Assembly (NCBI RefSeq): GCF_001866055.1 | Contig: NZ_MLQS01000017.1 | Location: 1,500-65,499, forward strand | Direction: 5' to 3' | DNA length: 64,000 nucleotides | Origin: Anaerobacillus alkalidiazotrophicus | GTDB lineage: Bacteria; Bacillota; Bacilli; Bacillales_H; Anaerobacillaceae | Notes under the pieces: generated by a model | What the model was told of the DNA's origin: nothing | The model's input: only the letters and a program-made list of their open reading frames with translations | Database searches by the model: none | In this document: piece by piece, positions 1-9,931 of the stretch | How positions within the stretch are numbered: the first letter of the stretch is position 1 | How the letters are laid out: each line of letters begins with the position of its first letter | Position numbers and translations under genes: made by a program

Positions 1-144
1 GAAGGGATAAATAATTCTACAAAAGTCTTAAAAAGAAATGCTTTTGGCTTTAGAAATTTTGATCGGTTCCGAGCGAAAATATTATTGTCACATCAGTATA
101 AAAGAATAGGGTCTCATGTCGGATAGTAGGCTTTAGTATAAAAC

Positions 145-186
145 CCTTATCATTTTTCGAGGGAATTCCCTCGAAAAATGATAAGG
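145..186. repeat. 42-bp perfect palindrome
   Basis: Two exact 21-bp arms meet without a loop at a central GAATTC, so the segment could form a long hairpin or cruciform. It lies upstream of a dispersed repeat and has no T-run, so a plain intrinsic terminator is not obvious. It may be a transcription end for a gene left of the window, or a remnant of a palindromic repeat. Confidence 0.8.
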
Positions 187-246
187 CCACCAAGCGTAGC
201 GCGGTAGCCTAAGATCTATCTACCCCAACATTTGACGTAGAACCAA

Positions 247-418
247 AATTTCTAACTTGGAAACTGTCTAGCTTCAGCGCCCTATCGACTAGAAAGCTTC
301 CTTCGTCTCGTCTACGATAAGTCGAGAACGAAAGTCTAACGACTTTCGACTCTCCTATATCTCACTCGACTCAGTCCAGCTTATTACGTCTAGAGCTGCG
401 GCGCTTGCGCTTTTCTTA
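247..418. repeat. dispersed repeat family A, copy 1
   Basis: It begins with TTCTAACTTGGAAACTGTCT and ends with GGCGCTTGCGCTTTTCTT. The same ends bound the copy at 6659-6859, while the middle differs. No protein is encoded. Similar 'tagcttcagcgcc...gcgcttttctt' repeats are known to me from Bacillaceae intergenic regions; the function is unknown. Confidence 0.7.
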
Positions 419-551
419 CGGTGTTATACACTTTTCATGATTTATGTGGAGTTTTCCGATACAGTAGAAAAAGCATCTACATAGTGCAATTGGGTCCGTA
501 TCAAAAAAAGCCATACCACTTATCAATGCGTGGTACAGCTTTAAAGGTTTA

Positions 552-782
552 TTATGAAAAATAAGCAACCAAAATTGTGAAAATAAAAAACAAAACGGCC
601 AAAATAACGGTAGACTTTTGAAGAACTGCATCAATTCCACGTGCTTTTTGCTTACCAATTAATTGCTCAGCTCCACCTGAAATAGCACCTGCTAAACCTG
701 CACTGCGACCAGATTGTAGTAAAACAACAATGATAAGTAAAAGAGAAACAATTACTAATAACACTGTAAAAAACGCTTGCAC
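552..782 (-). CDS. secG: Preprotein translocase subunit SecG
   Basis: SecG is the small accessory subunit of the SecYEG channel in the cytoplasmic membrane and supports protein export. The 76-residue product has two hydrophobic segments joined by a polar loop containing [15 protein letters not shown], the typical firmicute SecG signature. The GTG start at 782 is chosen because GGAGGTG sits six bases upstream, and this gives the usual length of Bacillus SecG. It stands ahead of and opposite to the esterase-rnr-smpB-ssrA set, the arrangement seen in other Bacillaceae. An upstream in-frame TTG overlaps the ribosome binding site and is less likely. Confidence 0.95.
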   Translation of the reverse strand: MQAFFTVLLVIVSLLLIIVVLLQSGRSAGLAGAISGGAEQLIGKQKARGIDAVLQKSTVILAVLFFIFTILVAYFS

Positions 783-1058
783 GACATACACCTCCAACGT
801 AAGTTCACATTATTTTAAATTTACCACAATAATTACGAATGTACAAGTCTGTCCCAGTAATATTATATATTAATGAAACAAAAACGGTGACACATACGTA
901 GAACTAGAGTAAGATTGTTACAATTGCCAATATATTCTTAAACTATTTTTTGACCTACACAATCATCATTAAACTTCTTACATAGTAGACTCCGTAACGT
1001 ATCTATTAAAAAGGTGAATGATCAAAGTATGCTACACTTATAAATAGTGGGTGATAAA

Positions 1059-1748
1059 ATGATCGGTTGCTTATGTATTCATGGATTTACTGGAGAAGCT
1101 AAAGAAGTAGAACCCCTCACTAACTTTTTGAAAAAGAAAAGAAATTGGCTTGTTTACTCACCAACGTTACCGGGTCACGGTAGCAGGGATGGCTTAAAAA
1201 AAGCGACATTTAAGCAATGGCTCTATGCTGCAGAAGTTGCGGTTGAGGAGCTATTAAATCGTTGCCACAAAGTCTATGTACTTGGATTTTCTATGGGCAG
1301 TATGATTGCCACACATATAGCATCGAAATATCCGATTCATAAGCTAGTACTTTTAAGCGCCTCTGCCTATTACTTAAACCCGAAGCAAATAGTCGAAGAT
1401 ATGAAAGGCTGGATTATTGAAGGATGGCGAGGTGAGTTAAGAAGTGATGCCTTGTATAGGCTTTATCGGAAAAAAGTAAAAAACACACCATTGAAAGCTA
1501 CTATAGAATTTGCCAAAATCGTGTATAATACTAGACCGATTTTAAAAAAAGTAATAGTTCCAACACTAATTGTTCAAGGCGAATGTGATGGACTTGTCCC
1601 AGCTAAAAAAAGTGCTGAATATATTTATGAAACAATAAGTTCGACTAATAAACAGCTATATTACTTTAAAAATTCAAAGCACTATATTTGGCTAGGAGAA
1701 GAGCGTGAAAAGTTATTATCAATCATTAATAATTTTCTTGAACAGTAG
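1059..1748 (+). CDS. Alpha/beta hydrolase (carboxylesterase family)
   Basis: Predicted cytoplasmic serine hydrolase of 229 residues. The N-terminal strand leads to a CIHGFTG oxyanion segment. The nucleophile elbow is GFSMGS, an Asp lies in QGECDGLVP, and the likely catalytic His is in NSKHYIWL. This order Ser-Asp-His fits Est30-like carboxylesterases. It is a diverged paralogue of the next gene, which has the closer Est30 match. The ATG at 1059 is preferred because GGTGAT lies just before it; a GTG at 1047 in the same frame has no ribosome binding site. The natural substrate cannot be told from sequence. Confidence 0.85.
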   Translation: MIGCLCIHGFTGEAKEVEPLTNFLKKKRNWLVYSPTLPGHGSRDGLKKATFKQWLYAAEVAVEELLNRCHKVYVLGFSMGSMIATHIASKYPIHKLVLLSASAYYLNPKQIVEDMKGWIIEGWRGELRSDALYRLYRKKVKNTPLKATIEFAKIVYNTRPILKKVIVPTLIVQGECDGLVPAKKSAEYIYETISSTNKQLYYFKNSKHYIWLGEEREKLLSIINNFLEQ

Positions 1749-1823
1749 AACATACACGCGGACGGTAAGTCTGAAATAATCGAAGTTTCTACTAAAGCAA
1801 AGGTATGATGGAGGTTACATGAA

Positions 1824-2570
1824 ATGAAAGCAATTGCGCCAAAACCATTCACTTTCACAGGAGGGGATCGTGCCGTCTTATTACTTCATGGGTTTACTGG
1901 GAGTTCCGCTGACGTTCGAATGTTAGGGAGACATCTTCAAAAAAAGGGCTATACGTGTCACGCCCCTCAATATAAAGGTCATGGTGTACCGCCAGAAGAA
2001 CTTGTTCACACTGGGCCAGAGGATTGGTGGAATGATGTTGTTGACGGCTATCATTACCTAAAAGATAGAGGTCATGAGGAAATTGCTGTAGCAGGTCTAT
2101 CTCTAGGAGGGGTATTTTCCCTTAAATTGGGTTACACTTTACCTATAAAGGGAATTATCCCAATGTGTGCGCCGATGCATATTAAGAGTGAAGAAGTCAT
2201 GTATAGAGGTGTACTTGCTTATGCTGAGGAGTACAAAAGACGTGAACAAAAAAGCAATGAAGAAATTAGAGTTGAAATGGAACAGTTTCAAAAGACTCCG
2301 ATGACTACTCTTAAATCCTTACAAGGTTTGTTGCAAGAGGTTCGTGACAATGTAGATATGATTTATACCCCAACATTTGTCGTACAAGCCCGACATGATG
2401 AAATGATTAATACTGAAAGTGCTACTATTATATTTGAAGAGGTCGAAGCTGAGTTAAAAGAATTAAAATGGTATGAAGAATCTACCCACGTTATTACGTT
2501 AGGGAAAGAAAAGGAACAACTACACGAAGATGTGTATAATTTCTTAGAAAAATTAGATTGGGGGGTCTGA
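1824..2570 (+). CDS. est: Carboxylesterase, Est30 type
   Basis: Cytoplasmic carboxylesterase of 248 residues that hydrolyses short-chain esters. It resembles the Geobacillus Est30 enzyme in length and motifs: [14 protein letters not shown] for the oxyanion region, nucleophile Ser93 in GLSLGG, an acidic residue in ARHDEMIN and a His in STHVITL. The gene sits between secG and rnr, its common place in Bacillus. The last codons (GGG GTC TGA) are part of a GGGGGTCTGACCCCC repeat, so the repeat has supplied or altered the extreme C terminus. The start has a GGAGG motif about ten bases upstream. Confidence 0.93.
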   Translation: MKAIAPKPFTFTGGDRAVLLLHGFTGSSADVRMLGRHLQKKGYTCHAPQYKGHGVPPEELVHTGPEDWWNDVVDGYHYLKDRGHEEIAVAGLSLGGVFSLKLGYTLPIKGIIPMCAPMHIKSEEVMYRGVLAYAEEYKRREQKSNEEIRVEMEQFQKTPMTTLKSLQGLLQEVRDNVDMIYTPTFVVQARHDEMINTESATIIFEEVEAELKELKWYEESTHVITLGKEKEQLHEDVYNFLEKLDWGV

Positions 2571-2614
2571 CCCCCACTGGTTTAAAGCTTTAAAGCGATG
2601 GGGGTCAGACCCCC
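2561..2614. repeat. Paired GGGGGTCWGACCCCC palindromic repeats
   Basis: Two 15-bp near-palindromes (2561-2575 and 2600-2614) are separated by 24 bp that include AAAGCTTTAAAG. They can fold separately or pair with each other, ending directly before the rnr ribosome binding site. Related GTGTCTGACACC-type elements occur near 24.7 kb and 37.1 kb. Such REP-like sequences are widespread in Firmicutes; here one may modulate est/rnr read-through. Confidence 0.7.
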
Positions 2615-2632
2615 AAAAAGGAGGTTAGAAAC

Positions 2633-4987
2633 ATGGATTATAAAAAAAGAACAGAACAGTTGCTAGCATTTATGCGAGAAGAGGCTTACAAGCCACTATC
2701 TGTCACAGAGCTAGAAGAAGCGTTCGGGATTGAAGATTCTAGTGAATTTAAAAATTTCGTTAAAGCATTAAACGAAATGGAACAAAAAGGTATGATTGTA
2801 AGAACGCGAAGTAACCGATACGGTTTACCAGAGAAAATGAATCTCGTTCGTGGTAAAGTACAAGCAAATGCAAAAGGCTTTGCTTTTGTTATCCCGGAAG
2901 ATAATATGACAGAAAAAGATATTTATGTGACAAGTGCAGATATGAATAGCGCGATGAATGGTGATGTCGTTTTAGTACGACTTCATCCAAAATCTACAGG
3001 GGCTCGTCCGGAAGGGCAAGTTATTCGTATTTTAGAACGAGGGCTTACTCAAGTAGTAGGTACATATTCTGAAAACAAGCACTTTGGTTTTGTCATTGCT
3101 GATGACAAGCGGATCCCTAACGATATTTTTATCTCTAGGGAAGCTAACGGTGGAGCCGTTGACGGTCATAAAGTGGTTGTGAAAATCGTAAAGTACCCAG
3201 AAGGAAGAATGAGTGCAGAAGGGGAAGTTGTCACGATATTAGGTCACAAAAATGACCCTGGTGTTGATATTCTTTCAATCATTCACAAACATGGGTTACC
3301 GCAAGAGTTTCCAGAAGAAGTTATAGAACAAGCGAATGCCGTGCCTGATGAAATTGACCCTGAAGAAATTAAAGGTCGCCGTGATCTTCGGGAACAAACG
3401 ATTGTTACGATTGACGGTGCAGACGCAAAAGATTTAGATGACGCTGTTAACGTAGAACGTCTTGATAACGGTAATTATAAGCTTGGTGTTCATATAGCCG
3501 ATGTTAGTTATTATGTAAAAGAAGATTCACCAATTGATAAAGAAGCATTTGAGAGAGCTACTAGTTGTTATTTAGTAGACCGAGTAATTCCGATGATCCC
3601 ACATCGTTTATCAAACGGTATTTGTAGTTTAAATCCAAAGGTGGATCGTTTAACCCTATCATGCGAAATGGAGATTGCACCTGATGGACAAGTGGTCGCA
3701 CATGAAATTTTTCAAAGTGTAATCAGGACAACAGAGCGAATGACGTATACGGATGTACGAAAAATTTTACAAGATGAGGACGACGAAGTAACAAAACGTT
3801 ATGAGCCACTAATTCCATTTTTTAAACAAATGGGTGAATTAGCTGATATTTTACGTAAAAAGCGTATGGAAAGAGGCGCAATTGATTTTGACTTTAAAGA
3901 ATCAAAAGTGCTTGTCGACGAAGAAGGAAAACCAACAGACGTTGTTATTCGTGAGCGTTCAATTGCAGAACGCTTAATTGAGGAATTTATGTTAGCGGCC
4001 AATGAAACGATTGCTGAGCATTTTCATTGGATGAAAGTACCGTTCATGTACCGAATCCATGAAGACCCTGATGCTGAGAAGCTAACGAGGTTTTTAGAGT
4101 TTATTACGAATTTTGGCTATGTTGTTCGTGGAACTGCAAACACACTCCATCCAAGAGCGTTGCAAATGTTACTCGAAGAAGTACGAGGTGAGCCAGAAGA
4201 AACGGTCATTAATACTGTCATGCTACGTTCAATGAAGCAGGCAAAATATGATCCAGAGAGCTTAGGTCACTTCGGTCTTTCGACGGAATTTTATACACAT
4301 TTCACATCGCCAATTCGTCGTTATCCTGACTTAATCGTTCATCGTTTAATTCGTAAATATTTAATCGAAGGAAGAACAGATGAATTTACAACAAGCCACT
4401 GGGCTGAAAAGCTGCCAGTAATTGCGAGTCATTCTTCTGAAATGGAAAGACGTGCGGTGGAAGCAGAACGTGACACAGACACATTAAAGAAAGTTCAATT
4501 TATGGAAGATAAAATTGGTGAACAATTTGAGGGAATGATCTCAGGTGTTACTAACTTTGGTATCTTTGTTGAATTACCAAATACGATCGAAGGGCTTGTT
4601 CATGTTAGCTACTTAACAGATGATTATTATCATTATGATGAAAAACAATATGCTATGATTGGTGAACGTACTGGAAACGTGTTCCGTATCGGTGATGAAA
4701 TCGAAATTAAAGTTATTGGGGTCAATACTGAAGAAGCATCTATTGATTTCGAAGTTGTCGGTATGAAAGCAAGAAAAGAACGTGCACCAAAGTCAAAACC
4801 AAAAGTTATCGTAGGTGCTGGCAAACGTAAAGAGCGTGGCAAAGGTAATAGATCTGAAACAAAAAAACCAGATACAAATAAGTCTGCCGAAGACAAATCA
4901 AAACGCGGTAAAAACAAAAAGAAGAAAAAGTTTTATGAAAATGCTCCAAAAAACAAACGTAACAAAGGTAAGAAACGCAGTAGGTAA
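2633..4987 (+). CDS. rnr: Ribonuclease R
   Basis: Processive 3'-5' exoribonuclease that degrades structured RNA and works with SmpB-tmRNA on faulty messages. The 784 residues contain an N-terminal winged helix (about 1-70), cold-shock/OB domains (about 70-235), the RNB catalytic domain with the acidic motif [12 protein letters not shown] (about 270-285) and [16 protein letters not shown], an S1 domain (about 630-710) and a long Lys/Arg-rich tail. These are the family's standard features. A strong AAAGGAGG precedes the ATG. It is followed by a terminator and then smpB and ssrA, the functional partners. Confidence 0.98.
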   Translation: MDYKKRTEQLLAFMREEAYKPLSVTELEEAFGIEDSSEFKNFVKALNEMEQKGMIVRTRSNRYGLPEKMNLVRGKVQANAKGFAFVIPEDNMTEKDIYVTSADMNSAMNGDVVLVRLHPKSTGARPEGQVIRILERGLTQVVGTYSENKHFGFVIADDKRIPNDIFISREANGGAVDGHKVVVKIVKYPEGRMSAEGEVVTILGHKNDPGVDILSIIHKHGLPQEFPEEVIEQANAVPDEIDPEEIKGRRDLREQTIVTIDGADAKDLDDAVNVERLDNGNYKLGVHIADVSYYVKEDSPIDKEAFERATSCYLVDRVIPMIPHRLSNGICSLNPKVDRLTLSCEMEIAPDGQVVAHEIFQSVIRTTERMTYTDVRKILQDEDDEVTKRYEPLIPFFKQMGELADILRKKRMERGAIDFDFKESKVLVDEEGKPTDVVIRERSIAERLIEEFMLAANETIAEHFHWMKVPFMYRIHEDPDAEKLTRFLEFITNFGYVVRGTANTLHPRALQMLLEEVRGEPEETVINTVMLRSMKQAKYDPESLGHFGLSTEFYTHFTSPIRRYPDLIVHRLIRKYLIEGRTDEFTTSHWAEKLPVIASHSSEMERRAVEAERDTDTLKKVQFMEDKIGEQFEGMISGVTNFGIFVELPNTIEGLVHVSYLTDDYYHYDEKQYAMIGERTGNVFRIGDEIEIKVIGVNTEEASIDFEVVGMKARKERAPKSKPKVIVGAGKRKERGKGNRSETKKPDTNKSAEDKSKRGKNKKKKKFYENAPKNKRNKGKKRSR

Positions 4988-5034
4988 AAAACAAAGCCCC
5001 TTGTGGAATTCCAATTCCACAAAGGGCTTTGTTT
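4988..5034 (+). terminator. Intrinsic terminator of rnr
   Basis: Long inverted repeat with arms AACAAAGCCC-TTGTGGAATT and AATTCCACAA-AGGGCTTTGTT, starting directly after the rnr stop codon. The arms end in A-rich and T-rich tracts, so it can act in either direction. Confidence 0.85.
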
Positions 5035-5281
5035 AGTAAGGTTAACTCCTGTGAGAAACATAATAGAATGGATGGACTTGAGGTGGGTTTATTTTAATGA
5101 TATTTTAAATCCAAATTGTATTACATAGTAGTCAATGTTCTACTCTTTTTTAATTTGATCCCTTATTAACCCCATCGATCCCTTGATATGTCAAAAGAAA
5201 AATGGTATTATTTCATTCTAGGACAACAAAGCTTAAAGCTTGTGTTTTCCTAGTCAAAGGTGTTGTAGAGGAGGTTCTAGT

Positions 5282-5749
5282 ATGGCTAAGCTTGAGGGCA
5301 AAGTTGTTGCACAAAATAAAAAAGCTAACCACGATTACTTTATTGAAGAAACGTACGAAACGGGCATAGTGCTTACAGGTACGGAAATAAAGTCAATTCG
5401 AGCTGGGAAAGCTAATATTAAAGATTCTTTTGCTCGTATTAAAAATGGTGAAGTATTTTTATGGAATGCTCATATTAGTCCATACGAACAAGGAAATCGT
5501 TACAATCACGATCCTTTGCGAACACGCAAACTTTTAATGAAGAAAAAAGAAATTAGTAAACTGATCGGTACGACAAAAGAACAAGGATACACACTTGTCC
5601 CGTTAAAAATTTACTTAAAAAATGGTTTTGCGAAAGTATTAATTGGCTTAGGTAAAGGTAAGAAAAACTATGATAAGCGTGAATCTCTTAAAGAAAAAGA
5701 TGCTAAGCGCCAAATCGAAAAAGCATTTCGCGAAAGGCAAAAACAATAA
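5282..5749 (+). CDS. smpB: SsrA-binding protein SmpB
   Basis: RNA-binding protein that delivers alanyl-tmRNA to stalled ribosomes in trans-translation. The 155 residues match the normal Bacillus SmpB length. They include [20 protein letters not shown] with the conserved [15 protein letters not shown] core, LWNAHISPY, and a basic C-terminal tail rich in Lys/Arg ([18 protein letters not shown]) that inserts into the ribosomal mRNA channel. The ATG at 5282 is used because AGGAGG lies eight bases ahead; an in-frame ATG at 5240 lacks a site and adds a Cys-rich, non-conserved extension. ssrA follows 158 bp downstream. Confidence 0.97.
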   Translation: MAKLEGKVVAQNKKANHDYFIEETYETGIVLTGTEIKSIRAGKANIKDSFARIKNGEVFLWNAHISPYEQGNRYNHDPLRTRKLLMKKKEISKLIGTTKEQGYTLVPLKIYLKNGFAKVLIGLGKGKKNYDKRESLKEKDAKRQIEKAFRERQKQ

Positions 5750-5778
5750 TTACCATTTATGTCGAATGATCTTTGTGC

Positions 5779-5784
5779 TATAAT
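5779..5784 (+). promoter_or_regulatory. Possible -10 box for ssrA
   Basis: A consensus TATAAT sits 123 bp upstream of mature tmRNA. The -35 region 17 bp before it (TTTATG) is poor, so this is a candidate only. It would imply a 5' leader of over 100 nt removed by RNase P. Confidence 0.35.
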
Positions 5785-5906
5785 TGTTTTTGTAAGAGAG
5801 AAACACCAACAATTAAATAAAGTTAGTTAAGCATACTTTGCACAAACTTTCTTATAAACAGTTGTCCAACAACTGTCTTACTCAGAGAATTATCTCTGAA
5901 TCAAAA

Positions 5907-6259
5907 GGGGACGTTTTGGATTCGACAGGGATAGTTTGAGCTTAAGTTGCGAGTCGAGGGGGTCGGCCTCGTTAAAACGCCAACGCCTATAACTGGCAAA
6001 GATAATTACGCTTTAGCTGCTTAATATAAAGTAGCTGCTCCTCCCTCCATCGCCCATGTGGTAGGGGTCGGGGCTCAACTTAGTGGGATACGCCGGCTGT
6101 CCACCGTCTGAGGACGAAGGAAGAGATGAACCAGACTAGCATCAAGAACGCCTGTCACTAGGCAGATTTGATTGCGAAACTCGAATATAGTGACTACACT
6201 CGTAGAAGCTTAAGTGCCAATATTTCTGGACGTGGGTTCGATTCCCACCGTCTCCACCA
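5907..6259 (+). ncRNA. ssrA: Transfer-messenger RNA (tmRNA)
   Basis: tmRNA rescues stalled ribosomes, acting as an alanine tRNA and as a short message. The 5' GGGGACG pairs with CGTCTCC near the 3' end (one G-U), followed by encoded CCA. The 5' GATTCGACAGGGAT and 3' GTGGGTTCGATTCCCACCGT segments match firmicute tmRNA. The resume frame starts at GGC 5995 and reads GKDNYALAA before TAA at 6022-6024, so with the charged alanine the tag is AGKDNYALAA. This is shorter than the B. subtilis tag but in line with other Bacillaceae, and ends in the protease signal ALAA. Confidence 0.97.
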
Positions 6260-6273
6260 TACATACGAACATC

Positions 6274-6312
6274 AACCGAGTAGCCGTGTTAGGCTACTCG
6301 GTTGTTTTTATA
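6274..6312 (+). terminator. Intrinsic terminator of ssrA
   Basis: Perfect 12-bp stem AACCGAGTAGCC/GGCTACTCGGTT with a six-base loop, followed by a T-rich tract (GTTTTTAT). It begins 14 bp after the tmRNA CCA end. Confidence 0.92.
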
Positions 6313-6344
6313 TTTTAAAGAAGTTTTCTGGCTCTATTTTCTTT

Positions 6345-6611
6345 TCAGGATACAAACTGAATCCCCATCTCTCCAAAGTGTTGAATAATAGTTAGGATAT
6401 CTAATCTTTTACGTCCAAGATGAGAGATACTTTCAACAACAACCGTATCGCCTTTCTTACCACCTCAAACAACTGATATAAACCACTACGATCTTTAATG
6501 GTACCGGTGAACTTTTCCTTTATAATTTTTTCACAGCCGTATTCTGAAAGCATACTAATTTGTCGATCTAAAATTTGTTCGACAGTGTACACGAGTGTAA
6601 CCAATAATCAT
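6345..6611 (-). pseudogene. Serine recombinase (resolvase/invertase) N-terminal remnant
   Basis: Reading the minus strand from ATG 6611 (GGAGGGTG upstream) gives MIIGYTRV, then after one frameshift TVEQILDRQISMLSEYGCEK, and after a second GDTVVVESISHLGRKRLDIL, ending at TGA 6345-6347. Together these match the catalytic domain of Tn3-type resolvases, which cut DNA through a Ser in the YxRVST motif. That Ser codon is missing at the first frameshift, and the C-terminal DNA-binding half is absent. It is therefore dead. It lies 86 bp after tmRNA, a classic integration site, so it may be a relic of an old insertion. Confidence 0.85.
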
Positions 6612-6658
6612 ATGCCACCCTCCAGAAAGTATGTTTATTTTACATAATAAGAATTTAT

Positions 6659-6859
6659 AAATTTCTAACTTGGAAACTGTCTAGCTTCAGCGCCTACGAG
6701 CTCGGTCACTTCAGGCCCTTTCGGAAGCCAAAGAGCGACTTCTGTCAAAGGCCGCCCCAGTGAAGCTACTACTTGGATTACTTCGAAGCGGCTTTGCGAC
6801 GAGCAAACGGAGTGGCACAGGAGCAGCTGCTCGTGACCAAGGCGCTTGCGCTTTTCTTG
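6659..6859. repeat. Dispersed repeat family A, copy 2
   Basis: The ends match copy 1 (247-418): TTCTAACTTGGAAACTGTCT at the left, GGCGCTTGCGCTTTTCTTG at the right. The interior instead matches the copy at 42593-42724 almost base for base (GTCAAAGGCCGCCCCAGTGA, GGAGTGGCACAGGAGCAGCT). It is GC-rich relative to its surroundings, has no ORF, and can fold into several stems. Confidence 0.8.
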
Positions 6860-7267
6860 TTTTACTTCAGGTTTAATTGTTATAAAGGTATTTGGTAATA
6901 TTTTTGGTAATCACTTTTGGTAATGAAGAAACTTAATAAAATCAGAGACTAGTAGCATGATAAGAGATTGTTACAAAAAATATGGTTTTTGGTAATGATA
7001 TGTATTTAAATGACATAAATGTTATTCAGCAAACGGACCATATTCTTGAATAAGAGAAGGAATTATTCGTAAGTAAAATCGATCTATAAGTTATTCAATA
7101 ACAGGGAGTTTAGTAAATAAGCTAGTTAATGAGAAGGGATTTTAATGGACATCAATCCAAAAATTGGTTATCCTAACAGCGGATCTGTTATCAAACAGAG
7201 GAATTATAAATCCGGTGATTGTCTGAAAAATCTGTTTACAAAATACAGAAAAGGAAGGTTCATTCAC
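6860..7267. other. Gene-free stretch with four TTTGGTAAT motifs
   Basis: No gene is recognised. The nonamer TTTGGTAAT recurs at 6891, 6903, 6916 and 6988 (spacing 12, 13 and 72 bp). It could be a cluster of regulator sites or a simple local duplication. The rest is A+T-rich and featureless to me. Confidence 0.5.
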
Positions 7268-7554
7268 ATGATGGGAATGGAGAGTAAAAAACAAGAAATT
7301 ATAAAAACTTACCAGTTCGGTCATGCTTGCAAGGCATTTGATATCAACAAAAAGATTTCGGATGGAGATTTTCACTTTATTTTGGAAACAGGAAGATTGT
7401 CTCCAAGTTCATTTGGCTTCGAGCCGTGGAAGTTGTCGTGATCCAGGATGCAGCGCTTCGCGAAAAATTAGAACCTGTATCCGGAGGTGCCTAGGGACAT
7501 CTACCCACTGCGAGCCATTTTGTAGTTATATTGGCAAGATGTAGTCTGGCTTAA
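7268..7554 (+). pseudogene. Nitroreductase-family N-terminal remnant
   Basis: From ATG 7268 the frame encodes [15 protein letters not shown] and [19 protein letters not shown], strongly like the FMN-binding N terminus of NfsB/YfkO-type nitroreductases. After about 7435 the homology moves to another frame ([20 protein letters not shown]), meets a TAG where Gln is expected, and continues GHLPTASHFVVILAR to a stop at 7554. The frameshift, nonsense codon and missing C-terminal half mean it is not functional. A further open piece about 7548-7635 (WLKEGTTPEKELENVDD) belongs to an unidentified decayed gene. Confidence 0.85.
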
Positions 7555-7694
7555 AGAAGGTACTACTCCAGAAAAGGAATTAGAAAATGTTGATGACTAG
7601 GTTATGCTCTATATGAATAAATATATTAGGTTGTGATTGAACAGAAAAACAAGCAGGATTAAAAAGGAATGGAATTTAAGAAGGAGTGAAAAGC

Positions 7695-8717
7695 TTGAAC
7701 AAAACATTTAATAAGTCACAAGAATTAGCAATTGAAGTAAAGAATCTTGTCAAAGAATTTGGTGAAAATCGTGCCGTAGATGGTGTAAACTTAACGATAC
7801 CTAAAGGGACTGTATATGGTTTCTTAGGGCCGAACGGTGCTGGTAAAACAACTACAGTCAGAATGCTTGCTACACTACTTCCGCCAGATGGCGGCAGTGC
7901 AAGTATACTTGGTTATGATCTTGTAAAAGAAGCAGATGAAATTCGCAGTCGGGTAAGCTTGACGGGACAATATGCTTCAGTAGATGAGGTTTTAACTGGG
8001 TTAGAAAACCTTATCTTAATTGGTCGGCTCTTAGGTTTTTCAAGAAAGCAAGCAAAGGAGAGAGCGATGGAATTGTTGAATGCCTTCGGGTTGGAGGAGG
8101 CTGCAAATCGCCAAGTGAAGAAATATTCTGGTGGTATGCGGCGCAGATTAGATATCGCGGCAAGTATTGTCGTTACACCGGAATTGTTATTCCTTGATGA
8201 GCCAACGACAGGGCTGGATCCACGCAGCCGAAATCAAGTGTGGGATATCGTTCGAGCATTAGTTAACTCAGGAACTACTGTATTATTGACTACGCAATAT
8301 TTAGAAGAAGCAGATCAACTTGCTGACAGGATTGCTGTCATTGATCAAGGTAAAATTATTGCGGAAGGAACGAGTGGGGAGCTTAAATCATCTGTCGGTT
8401 CAAGTACGCTACATGTTCGTTTACTAGACCCAAAAGAAAGACAAAAGGCAGAAAAAATACTTGCTCAAAAGCTAAATGTGCCTATTCTTTTTGCCTCTGA
8501 TCCGACTGCACTTTCAGCACAAGTTTCGGACACGGAGAAGGCAACAGACGCATTAGGAGAATTGATTCGTTCTAATATTACGGTTACTGATTTTTCACTT
8601 GGTCAACCTAGCCTTGATGAAGTATTTCTTACATTGACAGGACAACCTCCTTTAGAAGAAGTTGATAAGGAGAATAAAACGGATAAAAATAAAAAAGTCA
8701 AGGAGGCAGTACAGTGA
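7695..8717 (+). CDS. ABC transporter ATP-binding protein, DrrA-like
   Basis: ATPase of an ABC-2 type exporter acting at the inner face of the membrane. It has Walker [10 protein letters not shown], signature [10 protein letters not shown], Walker [15 protein letters not shown] and the switch region [14 protein letters not shown]. It also has the extended C-terminal domain of the daunorubicin-resistance (DrrA) family, which ends with [12 protein letters not shown]. The TTG at 7695 is taken as start because AAGGAG is eight bases upstream; a GTG at 7686 overlaps that site. It overlaps the permease gene by four bases, so the two are translationally coupled. The substrate is unknown; drug or lipid export is typical. 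Confidence 0.93.
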   Translation: MNKTFNKSQELAIEVKNLVKEFGENRAVDGVNLTIPKGTVYGFLGPNGAGKTTTVRMLATLLPPDGGSASILGYDLVKEADEIRSRVSLTGQYASVDEVLTGLENLILIGRLLGFSRKQAKERAMELLNAFGLEEAANRQVKKYSGGMRRRLDIAASIVVTPELLFLDEPTTGLDPRSRNQVWDIVRALVNSGTTVLLTTQYLEEADQLADRIAVIDQGKIIAEGTSGELKSSVGSSTLHVRLLDPKERQKAEKILAQKLNVPILFASDPTALSAQVSDTEKATDALGELIRSNITVTDFSLGQPSLDEVFLTLTGQPPLEEVDKENKTDKNKKVKEAVQ

Positions 8718-9556
8718 AAACATCCAATCAAACGACAGTAGACCAATCGATGACGGATAAAATCCAAAAAGTATTATCCGTACGTACACGTCCGCAAAGA
8801 CCTAATGGTTTAAGATCTTCTATGACAATAGGCTGGCGTGCTCTTCTTAAAATAAAATACGTCCCTGAACAGCTTTTAGATGTTACTGCATTTCCAATCA
8901 TGTTCCTGTTAATGTTCACCTACTTATTCGGCGGTGCTATAGCTGGCTCAACAAGTGAATATTTGCAGTTTCTTCTTCCGGGTATTCTAGTAATGACCGT
9001 TGTACAGATTACGATGTACACGGGGGTGGAATTAAACAATGATATTTCAAAAGGGATTTTCGATCGTTTCCGTTCCTTGCCTATTTGGCGTCCTTCTATT
9101 TTAGTCGGGATGCTCCTTGTGGATTCTGTCCGCTATACGTTAGCATCTGCGGTTATGATTTCCCTCGGTCTTATCATGGGCTTTCGGCCAGAAGGAGGAG
9201 CACTTGGTGTAGTTGCTACAGTGGCGCTTCTCATCTTATTTTCATTTAGCTTGTCTTGGATTTGGACGACACTTGGGTTAATTTTACGATCAGAGAAATC
9301 CCTCATGGGTGTAAGTATGTTAGTCATGTTCCCATTAACTTTCATCAGCAACGTTTTTGTCGATCCACGGACACTACCTTCCTGGTTACAGGCTTTCGTT
9401 GATGTGAACCCAATCTCACTGCTTGTAACAGCATCACGAGGTTTGATGCACGGTACGGCCACATTTGAACAAATTGGATGGGTAATTATAGCATCCGTAA
9501 TCATTATGGCGATATTTGCACCTATTACGATGTATTTATATAAAAATAAAAAATAA
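8714..9556 (+). CDS. ABC-2 type transporter permease, DrrB-like
   Basis: Membrane partner of the upstream ATPase, forming an exporter. The 280 residues have a cytosolic N terminus followed by about six hydrophobic segments, with the ABC-2 signature region [17 protein letters not shown] near residue 117 and a late conserved stretch [24 protein letters not shown], as in DrrB proteins. The GTG start overlaps the ATPase stop and is preceded by AAGGAGG. A terminator follows at 9595, so the two genes form a closed bicistronic unit. Confidence 0.92.
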   Translation: MKTSNQTTVDQSMTDKIQKVLSVRTRPQRPNGLRSSMTIGWRALLKIKYVPEQLLDVTAFPIMFLLMFTYLFGGAIAGSTSEYLQFLLPGILVMTVVQITMYTGVELNNDISKGIFDRFRSLPIWRPSILVGMLLVDSVRYTLASAVMISLGLIMGFRPEGGALGVVATVALLILFSFSLSWIWTTLGLILRSEKSLMGVSMLVMFPLTFISNVFVDPRTLPSWLQAFVDVNPISLLVTASRGLMHGTATFEQIGWVIIASVIIMAIFAPITMYLYKNKK

Positions 9557-9594
9557 TGTGTTCGAGTAATTGGTAAATATGACTGGTATTACCG

Positions 9595-9632
9595 AAAAAA
9601 CCTAGTGAGTTAATTCTCGCTAGGTTTTTTCG
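9595..9632 (+). terminator. Terminator of the DrrAB-like operon
   Basis: Stem AAAAAACCTAGTGAG / CTCGCTAGGTTTTTT with one G-T pair and a six-base loop, ending in a T-run. Confidence 0.9.
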
Positions 9633-9931
9633 ATTTAGTATTTAAAGTATTCTTATTATACAACTTCACTTAAAAAGGATCTTAATTCGTTCGGTCTTCC
9701 TCATTTATCTGAAAAGCATGCTCGATATAGGAGCGCTAGTTTGCACGAAGTTAGGAGCAATTTCTGCAATTCCGACTATAGATGAAGTTTCTGATTCAAA
9801 GGAACATAAACCGATGTCATCAAGTTAGGGTTACAAATAGTTACCGTAGTGTATATTATCGTTTTATAAGAATATATATTAATGTTGAAAAAGAAAAAGC
9901 GTGAAGGTTTAAAGGAGGTATTTGGAATAGG

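Noticed and set aside
4815..5036. Alternative-frame ORF over the rnr 3' end
   Set aside because: It arises from the Lys-rich tail of RNase R and the terminator; no ribosome site and no recognisable protein.
9640..9931. Possible small gene upstream of GH97
   Set aside because: No frame with both start and ribosome site, and no recognisable protein segment.
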